From: Dactylosporangium sucinum | GTDB lineage: Bacteria; Actinomycetota; Actinomycetes; Mycobacteriales; Micromonosporaceae | Assembly (NCBI RefSeq): GCF_014647515.1 | Contig: NZ_BMPI01000017.1 | Span: forward strand, 62,001 to 126,000 | DNA: 64,000 nucleotides | Direction: 5' to 3' | Shown here: positions 44,612 through 54,700 of the stretch, piece after piece | Numbering within the stretch: the first letter of the stretch is position 1 | Layout: every line of letters begins with the position of its first letter | Translations under genes and position numbers: made by a program | The notes under the pieces: generated by a model | The model's input: only the letters and a program-made list of their open reading frames with translations | What the model was told of the DNA's origin: nothing | Databases searched by the model: none

Positions 44612-46675
44612 ATGACGGTATACGGCGGCCCGTCGCGCTGGCCGGACGAACCGGCCGACCGCGACGACCGGACCGGCTCGGGCACCCCGTCACCGGATCA
44701 ACCGGCCCGGGACGCTCAGGGTTACGCCCGGCCCCCTTCCTATTCTCCTCCGCCACCGCCGGCCGAGCCCACCGGCTCGTTCGGCGCACCGCCGGCCGGT
44801 CCGCCGCCGGGCCGCGCGTCCTCGGGCCGGGCCCGGGTGGGCGGCACCGGCTCGTTCGGCAGCGTCCCGCGCGACGCCACCGGCCCGGTGTACGGCGGCG
44901 CACCCGTGCCGCCGACCCAACCTCCAGGCGGCCCAGCCTTTGGCGGCCCGTCGTTCGGCGGCCCGGCGTCGGGTGGTCCGGCGTTTGGCGGCCCCGCGTC
45001 GGGTGGTCCGGGCGCGCCGCCACCGGACGGCCCGGCGTTCGGCGGGCGCGCGTCCAGCGGTCCGGCGTTCGGCGGAGGGTTCGGTGCGGAACCGCCGGCC
45101 GGTCCGGGCTTCGGCCGCGGCGGCTTCGAGCCCACCGGACCCGCTTCGGCCCGTGGCGGCTTCGAGCCGCACGGCCCCGCCTCCGGACGAGGCGATGCGA
45201 CCGGCCCCGTCTACGGTCGCGGCGACTCGACCGGCCCCGTGTACGGTCGCGGCGACGCCACCGGCCCGCTCTACGGCCGCGACGACGCCACCGGCCCCTA
45301 CGGCGGCCGCGACGCCACCGGCTCGGTCTTCGGTCAGCGCGGCGCCGACGCGTCCGGCCCGCTGTACGGCGGCTCTCGCGACCCCATTCCCGGCCCGGCG
45401 CGGCCCGAGGACCTGTATGCGGCCCAGGCCTACCAGCCCGAGGAACGAGCCGGCCGCCGCAAGCTGCCCCTGCCCGGCGAGCCCCCGCCCGAGGGCCGGG
45501 GCGGCCGCCGCCGGACCGCCATCCTCATCGGCGTGATCGCCGTGCTCGTGGTGGGCGCGGGCACGGCCGGCGCCGCGACGCTGCTCGGCGGCGACGGGGA
45601 CCCGAAGCCGACCGCCAGCTCCCCGTCCCGCCAGCAGCAGGCGGCCGGGGCCTCCGGCTCGCCGAACGGATCGCCGGCCGCGCAGGGCGTGCCCGGGCCG
45701 GCCGAGGGCATCACGATGACCGCCACCGGCGACATCGTCATGGGCATGGCCCCCAACGGCCTGCCGCCGAACGGGGGCAAGGGCTTCTTCGACCCGGTCA
45801 AGGAGTTCCTCGTCGCCGACTTCCAGATGGGCAACCTGGAGCAGACGCTGACCGACGACACCGGCGTCGGGAAGTGCTCGGCCGAGTCGGCCGGCAAGAC
45901 CTGTTTCGCCTTCCGGACGCCCCCGTCGTACGTGAACAACCTCAAGGACGCCGGGTTCATGATGATGACGATGGCGAACAACCACGCCTACGACTTCGGC
46001 GAGCAGGGGTACAAGAACTCGCAGAAGGCGCTCGACGGGGCCAGCATCAAGTACACCGGCTGGCCGGGCATGATCTCGATCGCCGAGGTCAAGGGCGTCA
46101 AGATCGCCGTCGTGGGCTTCTCGTCCTACAAGTGGTCGAACCTCTGCAGCGACCTCGACGGCGCGAGCAAGATCATCAAGGAGGCGGCCGGGCAGGCCGA
46201 CCTCGTCGTGGTGCAGGTCCACCAGGGCGCCGAGGGCTCCGACAAGACCCGCACGAAACCGGGCACGGAGTACTTCCTGGGCGAGAACCGCTGCGACACG
46301 ATCGCGTTCGCCCACACGGTCATCGACGCCGGCGCCGACCTGGTCGTCGGCCACGGCCCGCACGTCATGCGCGCGATGGAGTTCTACAAGGGCCGGCTGA
46401 TCGCCTACAGCCTGGGCAACTTCGCCGGCTACCGCGCCCTGAGCTACAACGGCGTGGTCGGCGTCGGCGGCGTGCTGAAGGTGCAGCTCGCGGGCGACGG
46501 CACGTGGAAGAGCGGCTCGCTCACCGCGACGTACATGGTCGCCCCAGGTCTGCCGAAGCCCGACCCGAAGAAGCAGGCCATCCCGATGGTCTCGAACCTC
46601 ACCAAACAGGACTTTCCGACCACCGGCCCGAAGATCGCGGCCGACGGCACGATCACACCGCCGGCGGCCGGATAG
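44612..46675 (+). CDS. Membrane-anchored CapA-like protein with Gly/Pro repeats
   Basis: A 687-residue protein. Residues 1-290 are disordered and repetitive: GGPAFGGPASGG-type repeats (about 105-165), then five or so copies of DATGPVYGRG (about 195-235). One membrane helix follows (TAILIGVIAVLVVGAGTAGA, near 305). The extracellular CapA/PGA-synthesis metallophosphatase-like domain runs from 365 to the end (TATGDIVMG, MANNHAYDFGEQG, VVGHGPHVM, SLGNF). It probably acts on a cell-surface polymer. ATG 44612 with GGAGAG upstream; divergent from crp. Confidence 0.9.
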   Translation: MTVYGGPSRWPDEPADRDDRTGSGTPSPDQPARDAQGYARPPSYSPPPPPAEPTGSFGAPPAGPPPGRASSGRARVGGTGSFGSVPRDATGPVYGGAPVPPTQPPGGPAFGGPSFGGPASGGPAFGGPASGGPGAPPPDGPAFGGRASSGPAFGGGFGAEPPAGPGFGRGGFEPTGPASARGGFEPHGPASGRGDATGPVYGRGDSTGPVYGRGDATGPLYGRDDATGPYGGRDATGSVFGQRGADASGPLYGGSRDPIPGPARPEDLYAAQAYQPEERAGRRKLPLPGEPPPEGRGGRRRTAILIGVIAVLVVGAGTAGAATLLGGDGDPKPTASSPSRQQQAAGASGSPNGSPAAQGVPGPAEGITMTATGDIVMGMAPNGLPPNGGKGFFDPVKEFLVADFQMGNLEQTLTDDTGVGKCSAESAGKTCFAFRTPPSYVNNLKDAGFMMMTMANNHAYDFGEQGYKNSQKALDGASIKYTGWPGMISIAEVKGVKIAVVGFSSYKWSNLCSDLDGASKIIKEAAGQADLVVVQVHQGAEGSDKTRTKPGTEYFLGENRCDTIAFAHTVIDAGADLVVGHGPHVMRAMEFYKGRLIAYSLGNFAGYRALSYNGVVGVGGVLKVQLAGDGTWKSGSLTATYMVAPGLPKPDPKKQAIPMVSNLTKQDFPTTGPKIAADGTITPPAAG

Positions 46676-46743
46676 CCATCGGCACGGCGCGGACGGCGGG
46701 TCGCTCGATCGGGCCCGCCTGCGCCCCGACGTATTGTCGGTGC

Positions 46744-47469
46744 GTGACCGAGACAGCGCTGGGACTGAAGCGGCGGGCGCGACGCATGGGGCGCGCGCTC
46801 GCCGCGATCCATCCCGACGCGCACTGCGAGCTTGACTACACCACGCCGCTCGAGCTGGCCGTCGCGACCATCCTTTCGGCCCAGTGCACGGACGAGCGGG
46901 TCAACCAGGTGACGCCGAAGCTGTTCGCCCGCTATCCGGACGCGGCCGCATACGCCGGCGCCGACCGGATGGAGATGGAGGAGCTCATCCGGCCGACCGG
47001 ATTCTTCCGGAACAAGACCGACTCACTGATCCGGCTGGGTCGGGCCCTCGTCGAGCAGCACGACGGGGAGGTGCCGGGGACCCTCACCGAGCTCGTCGCG
47101 CTGCCCGGCATCGGGCGCAAGACCGCCAACGTCATCCTCGGCAACGCGTTCGACGTCCCGGGCATCACCGTCGACACCCACTTCGCGCGGCTGACCCAGC
47201 GGTGGGCGTGGACCACGGAGAGCGACGCGGTGAAGATCGAGTTCGCCGTCGCCGCGCTCATCGAGCCGCGCGACTGGACGATGCTCTCCCACCGCGTGAT
47301 CTTCCACGGCCGCCGGGTGTGCCACGCCCGCAAGCCCGCCTGCGGCGCCTGCACCCTGCGGAGGGACTGCCCGTCGTACGGCATCGGCCCGACCGACCTC
47401 GAGACGGCGATCTCGCTGCTCAAGGGCCCGCGCGCCCACGAGCTGGCCGAACTGGCGCTGGCCTCGTGA
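46744..47469 (+). CDS. nth: Endonuclease III
   Basis: A 241-residue DNA glycosylase/AP lyase for oxidised pyrimidines. The HhH motif LPGIGRKTANV carries catalytic K126, the Asp is D144 in VDTHFARL, and four cysteines near the end (CHARKPACGACTLRRDC) bind the [4Fe-4S] cluster. GTG 46744 lies six bases after TATTGT (46732-46737), a leaderless start. It overlaps the thioredoxin gene (GTGA). Gene order matches Rv3674c. Confidence 0.97.
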   Translation: MTETALGLKRRARRMGRALAAIHPDAHCELDYTTPLELAVATILSAQCTDERVNQVTPKLFARYPDAAAYAGADRMEMEELIRPTGFFRNKTDSLIRLGRALVEQHDGEVPGTLTELVALPGIGRKTANVILGNAFDVPGITVDTHFARLTQRWAWTTESDAVKIEFAVAALIEPRDWTMLSHRVIFHGRRVCHARKPACGACTLRRDCPSYGIGPTDLETAISLLKGPRAHELAELALAS

Positions 47470-48083
47470 CCCGTCGTCCCGCCGCGGCCACGGTACTGCT
47501 GGTGGCCGCACTCCTCGCGCTGGCCGGCTGCACGGCGGCGACCCCATCGCCGGACCCGGCGCCGACCGCCGTGCCGTCGGGGCCGCGCTGCATCGAGCCG
47601 GCCGCGTCGCCGGCCGCCTCCGCCGCCCCGTCGAAGGGCCCGGCGCTGCCCGCGATGGCGCTGCAGTGCTTCGAGGGCGGCCGCTGGACCCCGGTCTCCG
47701 ACCTCGGCGGCGCTCCCACGATCGTCAACCTGTGGGCGTCGTGGTGCGAGCCGTGCAAGACCGAGCTGCCGGCCGTCCAGCGGGTCGCGACCGTCGGCGC
47801 GGGCAAGGTGCGGGTCGTCGGCATCGTCACCAAGGACCGCCACGAGTGGGCCAAGTCGGTGATCGAGCGGCAGCAGCTGACCTTCCCGATGCTGGAGGAC
47901 CCGGACCAGCATTTCGCCGTCGCCGTCAGCCCGCTCGTCGGCAAGGCCCTGATCAACCTGCCGGTGACCCTCTTCGTCACCGCCGACGGGCGCATCGCGC
48001 ACGCGTACCAGGGGCCCGCGCTCGACGAGGCCGAGCTGCGTGAGCTCACCCAGCAGTATCTCGGCGTGGCGGTACCGTCATGA
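47466..48083 (+). CDS. Thioredoxin-like lipoprotein (Rv3673c-like)
   Basis: A 205-residue thiol-disulfide protein exported as a lipoprotein: hydrophobic signal then LALAGC (cleavage before Cys 22). The TlpA/thioredoxin domain has LWASWCEPCKTELPA with the CxxC active site, and the cis-Pro in LINLPVTLF. It works outside the membrane, perhaps keeping MarP or other envelope cysteines in the right state. Start GTG 47466 overlaps nth by four bases. Confidence 0.93.
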   Translation: MTRRPAAATVLLVAALLALAGCTAATPSPDPAPTAVPSGPRCIEPAASPAASAAPSKGPALPAMALQCFEGGRWTPVSDLGGAPTIVNLWASWCEPCKTELPAVQRVATVGAGKVRVVGIVTKDRHEWAKSVIERQQLTFPMLEDPDQHFAVAVSPLVGKALINLPVTLFVTADGRIAHAYQGPALDEAELRELTQQYLGVAVPS

Positions 48084-48105
48084 TCAAAATGGTGCGGGAG
48101 GCCCT

Positions 48106-48777
48106 GTGACCGATCCCGGAACGCCCGCGGGCCTGCCCGCCTGGTTCGAACCCCTGCTCAGCCGGTTGCACGACACGGAGGCGGCCGACTTCACCCGGCT
48201 GCCGACGCCCGACGGCGAGGGCCGGCGGCAGAGCGCCGTGCTCATTCTCTTCGGTGAGCAGCCCGCATCCGGCCCCGACGTGCTCGTCCTGCAGCGCGCG
48301 GCGACGATGCGCAACCACGCCGGGCAGCCGGCGTTTCCGGGCGGCGCCGTCGACCCCGGCGACGCCGACACGATCGCGTGCGCGCTCCGCGAGGCGGAGG
48401 AGGAGGTCGGGCTCGACCCGAGCACGGTCGAGGTCGTCGCGACCCTGCCGACGCTGTGGATCCCGGTGAGTAACTTCCTGGTCACGCCCGTGCTCGCCTG
48501 GTGGCGCGCGCCGCACCCGGTCGGCCCCGCCGACCCGGCCGAGGTCGCCCGCGTCGAGCGCCTGCCGATCCGCGACCTGGCCGACCCGGCGCACCGCCTG
48601 CGGCTGCGGCACCCCAGCGGGTGGATCGGCCCGGCATTTCGGATACACGACATGTTGGTGTGGGGTTTCACCGCCGGCGTGCTGTCTACGCTGCTGGAAC
48701 TCGGTGGTTGGGCGGTGGACTGGCCGACCGGCCGAGTCGAGGAACTGCCGGCACCTGGTGCCGCACCCGTACCCTGA
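48106..48777 (+). CDS. NUDIX hydrolase (CoA pyrophosphatase-like, Rv3672c-like)
   Basis: A 223-residue NUDIX enzyme. The box GGAVDPGDADTIACALREAEEEVGL is complete (Gly, then REAEEEVG), near residue 82. RAATMRNHAGQPAFPGG before it resembles the CoA-pyrophosphatase subgroup. Start GTG 48106 with GGGAGG upstream. It lies between the thioredoxin lipoprotein and marP. Confidence 0.9.
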   Translation: MTDPGTPAGLPAWFEPLLSRLHDTEAADFTRLPTPDGEGRRQSAVLILFGEQPASGPDVLVLQRAATMRNHAGQPAFPGGAVDPGDADTIACALREAEEEVGLDPSTVEVVATLPTLWIPVSNFLVTPVLAWWRAPHPVGPADPAEVARVERLPIRDLADPAHRLRLRHPSGWIGPAFRIHDMLVWGFTAGVLSTLLELGGWAVDWPTGRVEELPAPGAAPVP

Positions 48778-48781
48778 AGGC

Positions 48782-49966
48782 GTGTTTGGCAGCGTGATCG
48801 ATATCGTCCTCCTGCTCCTCGTGGTGATGTTCGCCATCAACGGCTACCGCCAGGGGTTCCTCGTTGGTCTGCTGTCATTCATCGGCTTCTTCGGCGGTGC
48901 CCTGCTCGGCCTGCAGTTGGGTCCGCTGATCGCCGACCAGTTCGAGGGCGACCCGGTCCGGGTCGTCATCTCGTTGTCCTGCGTGTTCGGCCTCGCCGTG
49001 GCCGGCCAGGCGCTCGCGAGCTTCGTGGGCAACCGGCTGCGCAGCGCGATCGTCAACCGCAAGGCCCAGGCCGTCGACAACGCCGGCGGCGCCGTCGTCT
49101 CCGTCGTCGCGGTGCTGGCCGTCGTCTGGCTGGTCGCCACCCCGCTGAGCGCCTCATCGCTCCCCTGGCTGGCCCGCGCGGTCAGCAACTCGATCATCCT
49201 GAACGTCGTCGACGACGCGATGCCGGCCCAGGCCGACGCCCTCTCCCAGGCGCTGCGCGACACCGTCGACACCCGCGGCTTCCCCGACGTCTTCGACGGC
49301 CTCTCGCCCACCCGGGTCAAGGAGGTCTCGCCGCCCGACCCGAAGCTGGCCGGTTCGGAGGTCGTCAAGAACTCGAAGAAGTCGGTCGTGAAGGTCCTCG
49401 GCACGGCCCCGAGCTGCTCCCGCCGCATCGAGGGCTCCGGCTTCGTCTACGCGCCGAACCGCGTGATGACCAACGCCCACGTGGTGGCCGGCACCAAGAG
49501 CGTGAGCGTGGAGGTCAACGGCTCGCAGAAGAAGGCCGTGGTCGTGGCCTACGACCCGGAGCGCGACCTGGCCGTCCTGTACGTGAAGGATCTCAACGCC
49601 CCGGTCATGCCCTTCGCCACGAAGAAGGCCGAGACGAACGCGGACGCGATCGTGATCGGCTACCCGCTCGACGGCCCGTACGACGCCCAGTCCGCCCGCA
49701 TCCGCGACCACCGCGACATCACCGGCCCGGACATCTACGAGGACGGCAAGGTGACGCGGGAGATCTACACCATCCGCGCCTGGGTCCGCAGCGGCAACTC
49801 GGGCGGCCCCCTGGTGGCCACGGACGGCCAGGTCCTGGGCATCATCTTCGCCGCCGCGGCGGACGACCCGCAGACGGGCTTCGCGGTGACGGCCGACGAG
49901 GCCGCGGTGGTGGCTGAGGCGGGCAAGACCCACAACGACCCGACAAGCACGGGCAAGTGCGCCTGA
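48782..49966 (+). CDS. marP: MarP-type membrane serine protease
   Basis: A 394-residue protein with four membrane helices in residues 1-125 (colicin V production-like domain) and a chymotrypsin-fold periplasmic protease. The triad is H233 (TNAHVV), D262 (ERDLAV) and S340 (RSGNSGGPLV). C212 (PSCSRRIEG) and C393 (GKCA end) match the pair that in M. tuberculosis MarP (C214/C395) forms the activating disulfide. MarP is needed for acid and oxidative stress survival there. GTG 48782 lies six bases after TACCCT (48770-48775). Confidence 0.96.
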   Translation: MFGSVIDIVLLLLVVMFAINGYRQGFLVGLLSFIGFFGGALLGLQLGPLIADQFEGDPVRVVISLSCVFGLAVAGQALASFVGNRLRSAIVNRKAQAVDNAGGAVVSVVAVLAVVWLVATPLSASSLPWLARAVSNSIILNVVDDAMPAQADALSQALRDTVDTRGFPDVFDGLSPTRVKEVSPPDPKLAGSEVVKNSKKSVVKVLGTAPSCSRRIEGSGFVYAPNRVMTNAHVVAGTKSVSVEVNGSQKKAVVVAYDPERDLAVLYVKDLNAPVMPFATKKAETNADAIVIGYPLDGPYDAQSARIRDHRDITGPDIYEDGKVTREIYTIRAWVRSGNSGGPLVATDGQVLGIIFAAAADDPQTGFAVTADEAAVVAEAGKTHNDPTSTGKCA

Positions 49967-50028
49967 CCGCTGCTCGCGGTGCTGGTTGCTCGCGGTGCTG
50001 GTTGCTCGCTGTGACCGTTGCTTGCGGT
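49965..50028. repeat. 16-bp tandem repeat, four units
   Basis: Four units of GCTGGTTGCTCGCGGT type occupy 49965-49980, 49981-49996, 49997-50012 and 50013-50028, with changes mainly at unit starts. The array begins at the marP stop codon and lies between convergent marP and mycP. Confidence 0.8.
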
Positions 50029-50087
50029 GTCCGGCTGACGGGCCGTGGTGGGCGGGTTCGCTGTGAGCGGGCGGGACGGCTCTTGAT

Positions 50088-51401
50088 CTAGAAGGTTGAT
50101 CGCCCACGGTGCCGTCGCCGGTGGTGCAGCAGCACCCCGGCGGCCCCGCCGACCATGATCAGAATGGTCGCCGCCATCCCGACCGCGACGCTGGACCCGA
50201 GCCGCCGCCCATCCGCCACCGGCTCCACGAGCGCCACGCTCGTCTCCGCCTCGGGCATCGGCGCCGCCCCACCCTCCCGCGGTGCCGCACTCGCGCTGGC
50301 CACCGGCACCCGCCCGCCCGACGGCCCGGGCCGCGGCGGCACCGTGGCCAGCGGGTTCGCCGCCACCTCGGGCACCCGCTCCCGCAAGGCCGCGACCGGA
50401 TCAACCTCCCCGAACCCGAACCGGTCGTCGCGCCCCACGGGCCCAAGATCCCGAGCGGTCTCGATCATCCGGTTGATGACGTTGGCCGCACTCATCTCCG
50501 GGTACCGCGCACGAATCAACGAGGCCACCCCGGCCACGAGCGGCGCGGCGAAGCTGGTGCCCTGCACCTCCCAGTACCCACCACCCGGCCGCGCCCCGGT
50601 CAACCGGTCCGCGGGCGCGGTGAGCACGGTCTCGGGCCCCGTGAGCGACCCGGCCCACAGTGCGTCCCCGGTCGACTTGATGGAGCCTCCCGCAGCCGAC
50701 CGGTTGAGCCCGGCGACGGCGACCACCCCGGGCTCCCGGGCCGGGTACCAGACCTGATGCACGGAGGGGTCGGTGGCGATGTTCCCGGTGCAGGCAACGA
50801 CAACGACATCGGCCGCCGCCGCGTACCGTAACGCCGCCGCGATCGCCTCACTGCGCAGCGCACCCCCGAGCGAGAGGTTGATGACGCCGGCCCCATGCTC
50901 GACCGCCCACCGAATCCCGGCGGCCACGACCTCGGGATCGTCGTACTTGTTCAGCTGATCGAGCACCCGAACCGGCAAAATCTTGGCCCCGGGCGCAATC
51001 CCGACAACCCCGGCGCTGTCGTCGTCACTCCCGGCGATCAACCCGGCGACGGTGGTCCCATGCCCAACCGGATCGGTTTGCACAACCCCGGCGCCGGCCT
51101 CGGACCGTTCCGGGTCGCCAACAAGGTCAATGCCGGGCAACACCTGCCCGACAAGATCCGGATGCTGCGCATCGACCCCGCTGTCAACGACCGCGACGAC
51201 GACACCCTTCCCGGTCGACAACTTCCAGGCGTCCCGCACATCGAGCGCACTGAGCTGCCACTGCTCCCGCCGCACCTGATCCGCACCGGCCGCGGTCCCC
51301 CCACCGAGCACGATCACCGCACAGCTCAACGCCGCCGACAGCCCAACAACAAGGACCCGAACGGCGGCGCGGACGAGGGCGGCAGGCACGATGCCGACCA
51401 T
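50088..51401 (-). CDS. mycP: Mycosin (type VII secretion-associated S8 protease)
   Basis: A 437-residue subtilase of the mycosin group. A signal peptide covers residues 1-40. The triad is D73 (VVDSGVDAQHPDL), H114 (GHGTTVAG) and S283 (GTSFAAP). A Pro-rich linker and one C-terminal membrane helix with a basic tail (HHRRRHRGR) follow. Mycosins stabilise and process parts of type VII secretion systems. I chose ATG 51401 because the signal peptide begins here; the frame stays open further upstream. It is 335 bases downstream of eccC on the same strand. Confidence 0.93.
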   Translation of the reverse strand: MVGIVPAALVRAAVRVLVVGLSAALSCAVIVLGGGTAAGADQVRREQWQLSALDVRDAWKLSTGKGVVVAVVDSGVDAQHPDLVGQVLPGIDLVGDPERSEAGAGVVQTDPVGHGTTVAGLIAGSDDDSAGVVGIAPGAKILPVRVLDQLNKYDDPEVVAAGIRWAVEHGAGVINLSLGGALRSEAIAAALRYAAAADVVVVACTGNIATDPSVHQVWYPAREPGVVAVAGLNRSAAGGSIKSTGDALWAGSLTGPETVLTAPADRLTGARPGGGYWEVQGTSFAAPLVAGVASLIRARYPEMSAANVINRMIETARDLGPVGRDDRFGFGEVDPVAALRERVPEVAANPLATVPPRPGPSGGRVPVASASAAPREGGAAPMPEAETSVALVEPVADGRRLGSSVAVGMAATILIMVGGAAGVLLHHRRRHRGRSTF

Positions 51402-51615
51402 TCTGTCCCGTACGGCCCCCCTTGTCAGTCCGCTTCCCCCCACCTCGCCGTTTCGAGCACACCCACCCAGCACCACCAACCCTCACGCCACGCTGTCCCT
51501 GGCGTTCGCGCTCGCGCCGCGCTGATCCCGCGCCGCGCGTTCGTGCTCCTGCGCCGCCCGTCGTCGCGCCGCGCTTGTCCCCGCGTCCCTCCCTCCGTGC
51601 GCCGTGCTCGCGCCC

Positions 51616-51685
51616 GTCTCCGTCCGCACGTCTCCGTCCGCACGTCTCCGTCCGCACGTCTCCGTCCGCACGTCTCCGTCCGTAC
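51616..51685. repeat. 14-bp tandem repeat, five units, in the mycP-eccC gap
   Basis: GTCTCCGTCCGCAC is repeated at 51616, 51630, 51644, 51658 and 51672, the last with one change. The 335-base gap (51402-51736) holds no other feature I recognise except C/G-rich low-complexity sequence. Confidence 0.9.
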
Positions 51686-51736
51686 GTCCGTTCTCGCGTT
51701 CGTGCCTGTCGGCGTGGCAGGTCCGCGCGTCGCGGG

Positions 51737-54700
51737 CTACGTGGACGGAGGGCTCGCCACCTGGATGAGGCGGGCCGGGGCGCGGCGGGTGGTGAGCCAA
51801 CCCCGCCCCGGAGGTAGCGGTCCCGGGCGGACGGCGCCGAGCAGGGTGCCCTCGTCGGGATCGCCGGAGAGTTGGAGGCCGGCCGACGAGAGTTCGCGGA
51901 GGCGCTGGAGGATGGGCTCATACAGCGCCCGGGAGGCGCCGCCCGTGCGCCGGGTCAGGATCAGGTGCAGGCCGATGTCGCGGGCCTGGGCCAGGTACGG
52001 CAGCAGCGGTTGCAGCGGGTTCGACGAGCCGGTGGCCACCAGGTCGTAGTCGTCCACCAGCACGAAGCACTCCGCGCCGGTCCACCAGCCGCGGGTGCGG
52101 AGCTGGTCCTGGGTGACGTCGGGGCCGGGCAGGCGGCGCTCCATGTAGTCGGCGACCGAGGCGATGAGGTCCTCGGTCTGCGCTGCCCCGGTGCCGTAGC
52201 CGATCAGGTGCTCGGTCTCGATCGCGCCGAGCAGGCTGCGACGGTAGTCCACGAGCACGATCCGCGCCTCCTCGGGCGCGAACCGGGCGCTGATCGAGGT
52301 GGCGAGGCCGCGCAGCACGGTCGACTTGCCCGACTCGGCGTCGCCGAACACCACGAAGTGTGGCTCGGCGGCGAAGTCGACGCGGACCGGCCGCAGGTCG
52401 CTCTCTGCGATGCCGATCGGCAGCGCCATCCGGTTCGCCGGGTCGGCGTCCTCGGCGATCGTCGCGAACGGCACGCGCGCCGGCAGGAGACGCACCCGCG
52501 GTGCCCGGGCGCCGGCCCAGGCGTCGGCGACCGCGCTGACGAGCCCCGGCGTGTCGCCGCTCGCCAGCCGGGGCTGGGCGACCAGCAGGTGCAGGCCCTC
52601 CTGCGTGATGCCCCGGCCGGGTGTGCCCTTCGGGACGTTGGCCGCGGCCTTGCGGGACACCGTCGAGTCGATCTCGTCGCCGAGCCGCAGCTCCAGCCGG
52701 GAGCCCAGCAGGTCGCGCAGCGCCGGCCGGAAGTCCATCCATCTCGACGCCGAGGCGGCCACATGAATTCCGTAGGAGAGCCCGCGTGTCGCGATGTCCG
52801 TGATGACACCCTCCAGGTCCTCGTACTCCCCGTGGACCGTCGCCCACCCGTCGACCACCAGGAACACGTCGCCCCACGGGTCCACGGCCGAAGCGTTGTC
52901 GACGGCACCGCGGGCCGCGGCGGCGGCGCGGCGCCGTCGGTAGGTCGCCACGCTGTCGATGCCCTCGCCTGCGAAGCGTCGCTCCCGGTCGGCCAGCAGC
53001 GTCGCCACCTCGCCGACCGTGCGCCGGACCGCGGTCGCGTCCAGGCGGCCGGCCACCCCGCCGACGTGGGGGAGCCCGCGCAGCCCGGCGAGCTGGCCGC
53101 CGCCGAAGTCCAGGCAATACACCTGGACCTCGGTCGGCGTATGGGTCAGCGCCAGCCCGGCGATCAGCGTGCGCAGGGCGACCGACTTGCCGCTCTGCGT
53201 GCCGCCGACGACGGCGACGTGCCCGTCGGCGCTGTCGAGGTGCATCCACAGCACGTCGCGGCGCTGCTCCAGCGGCTTGTCCACGAGCGCGACCGGCACC
53301 CGCAGCGAACCCCGCAGGTCCGGATCGGCGACGGTCAGCCCGCGCGCCGGGTCGGCGACCAGCGGCCCGAGCAGCTCGTTGAGCGACGCGGAGCCCGACA
53401 GCGGCGGCAGCCAGACCTGGTGCGCCGGCGCGCCCCGGCCGGCCAGCCGCTCGACGATGATGTCGAGCAGGCTGTCGCCCGCCGGCGCCTCGACCGGCGG
53501 CGGGTCGGCGACCGCCTGCGGCGGGGGAGGGACGAACCGGGTGCCGAACTCCCGCACGCGCAGCTCCCCGCCCGAGCTGAGCGGCGCGGACGCCTCGCCG
53601 GCCCGGCGGTGGCGCCCCGACACATATGCCGCCTTGAAGCGCGTCAGCGGCTCGGTGCCCGCCTTCAGGTAGCCGTGACCGGGCGTGCGCGGCAGCTCAT
53701 ACGCATCGGGCACGCCGAGCACGGTGCGCGACTCCAGCGACGAGAACGTGCGCAGGCCGAGCCGATATGAGAGGTGGGTGTCGAGCCCGCGCAGCCGCCC
53801 CTCCTCGAGCCGCTGCGAGGCCAGCAGCAGGTGCATGCCCAGCGACCGGCCGACCCGGCCGATCTGCACGAACAGGTCGATGAAGTCGGGCTTGGCCTCC
53901 AGCAGCTCGCTGAACTCGTCGCAGACGATGAGCAGGGTCGGGAGCGGGGCGAGGGCCGCGCCGCCGGCCCGGGCGCGCTCGTAGTCGAGGACGGAGTCGA
54001 AGTCGCCCGCCCGCCGCAGCACCTCCTGCCGGCGGACGACCTCGCCGTTGATGGCGTCGGTCATCCGGTCGACGAGCGGCAGCTCCTTGCGCAGGTTGGT
54101 GATGAACGCGGCCACGTGCGGCAGCCGGTCCATCCGGGCGAACGTCGCCCCGCCCTTGAAGTCGATCAGCACGAAGTTGAGCGTCTCGGACGAGTGGGTC
54201 GCGGCGAGCCCGAGCACGAGCGTGCGCAGCAGCTCGGACTTGCCCGAGCCGGTGGCGCCGATGAGCAGGCCGTGCGGGCCCATGCCGTCCTGCGCCGACT
54301 CCTTGAGGTCGACGTCGACCGGCTGTCCCTGCTGGCCGATGCCGATCGTGACCCGCAGGCGGTCGCGGTGCGGGCGCGGCGCCCAAGCGGTGGCGACGTC
54401 GAACGCCCGCGGGTCGCCCAGGCCAAGCAGCTCGGCGAGGTCGACCGTCGCGCTGAGGTCGCGCGCGCCGGCCTTGTCCTTGTCGCCCGCCGGCGCCGCC
54501 AGCCGCACCGGCGCGAGCCGGCGGGCGATCGCCTCCACCTCGGCGAACTCCAGCTGGTCGGGCACGCCGACCGAGGTCCGCACGTCGGCCGGCTCCGAGT
54601 CGGCGGAAACTGTCGTCAGCCGGCCGCCGGACGGCTCCAGCACGATCGCCGAACGGTCGAGCAGCCGCGGCGGCGGCCCGTCGAGGTCGATCACCGTCAC

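Noticed and set aside
51616..51685. A CRISPR array
   Set aside because: The units are 14 bp and contiguous, without spacers, and no cas genes are present.
51402..51736. Missing WXG100 (esxA/esxB) genes in the mycP-eccC gap
   Set aside because: The gap is repeat and C/G-rich sequence with no WxG motif or helical pair; neither the eccC-eccD gap (131 bases) nor the gap after eccD fits them.
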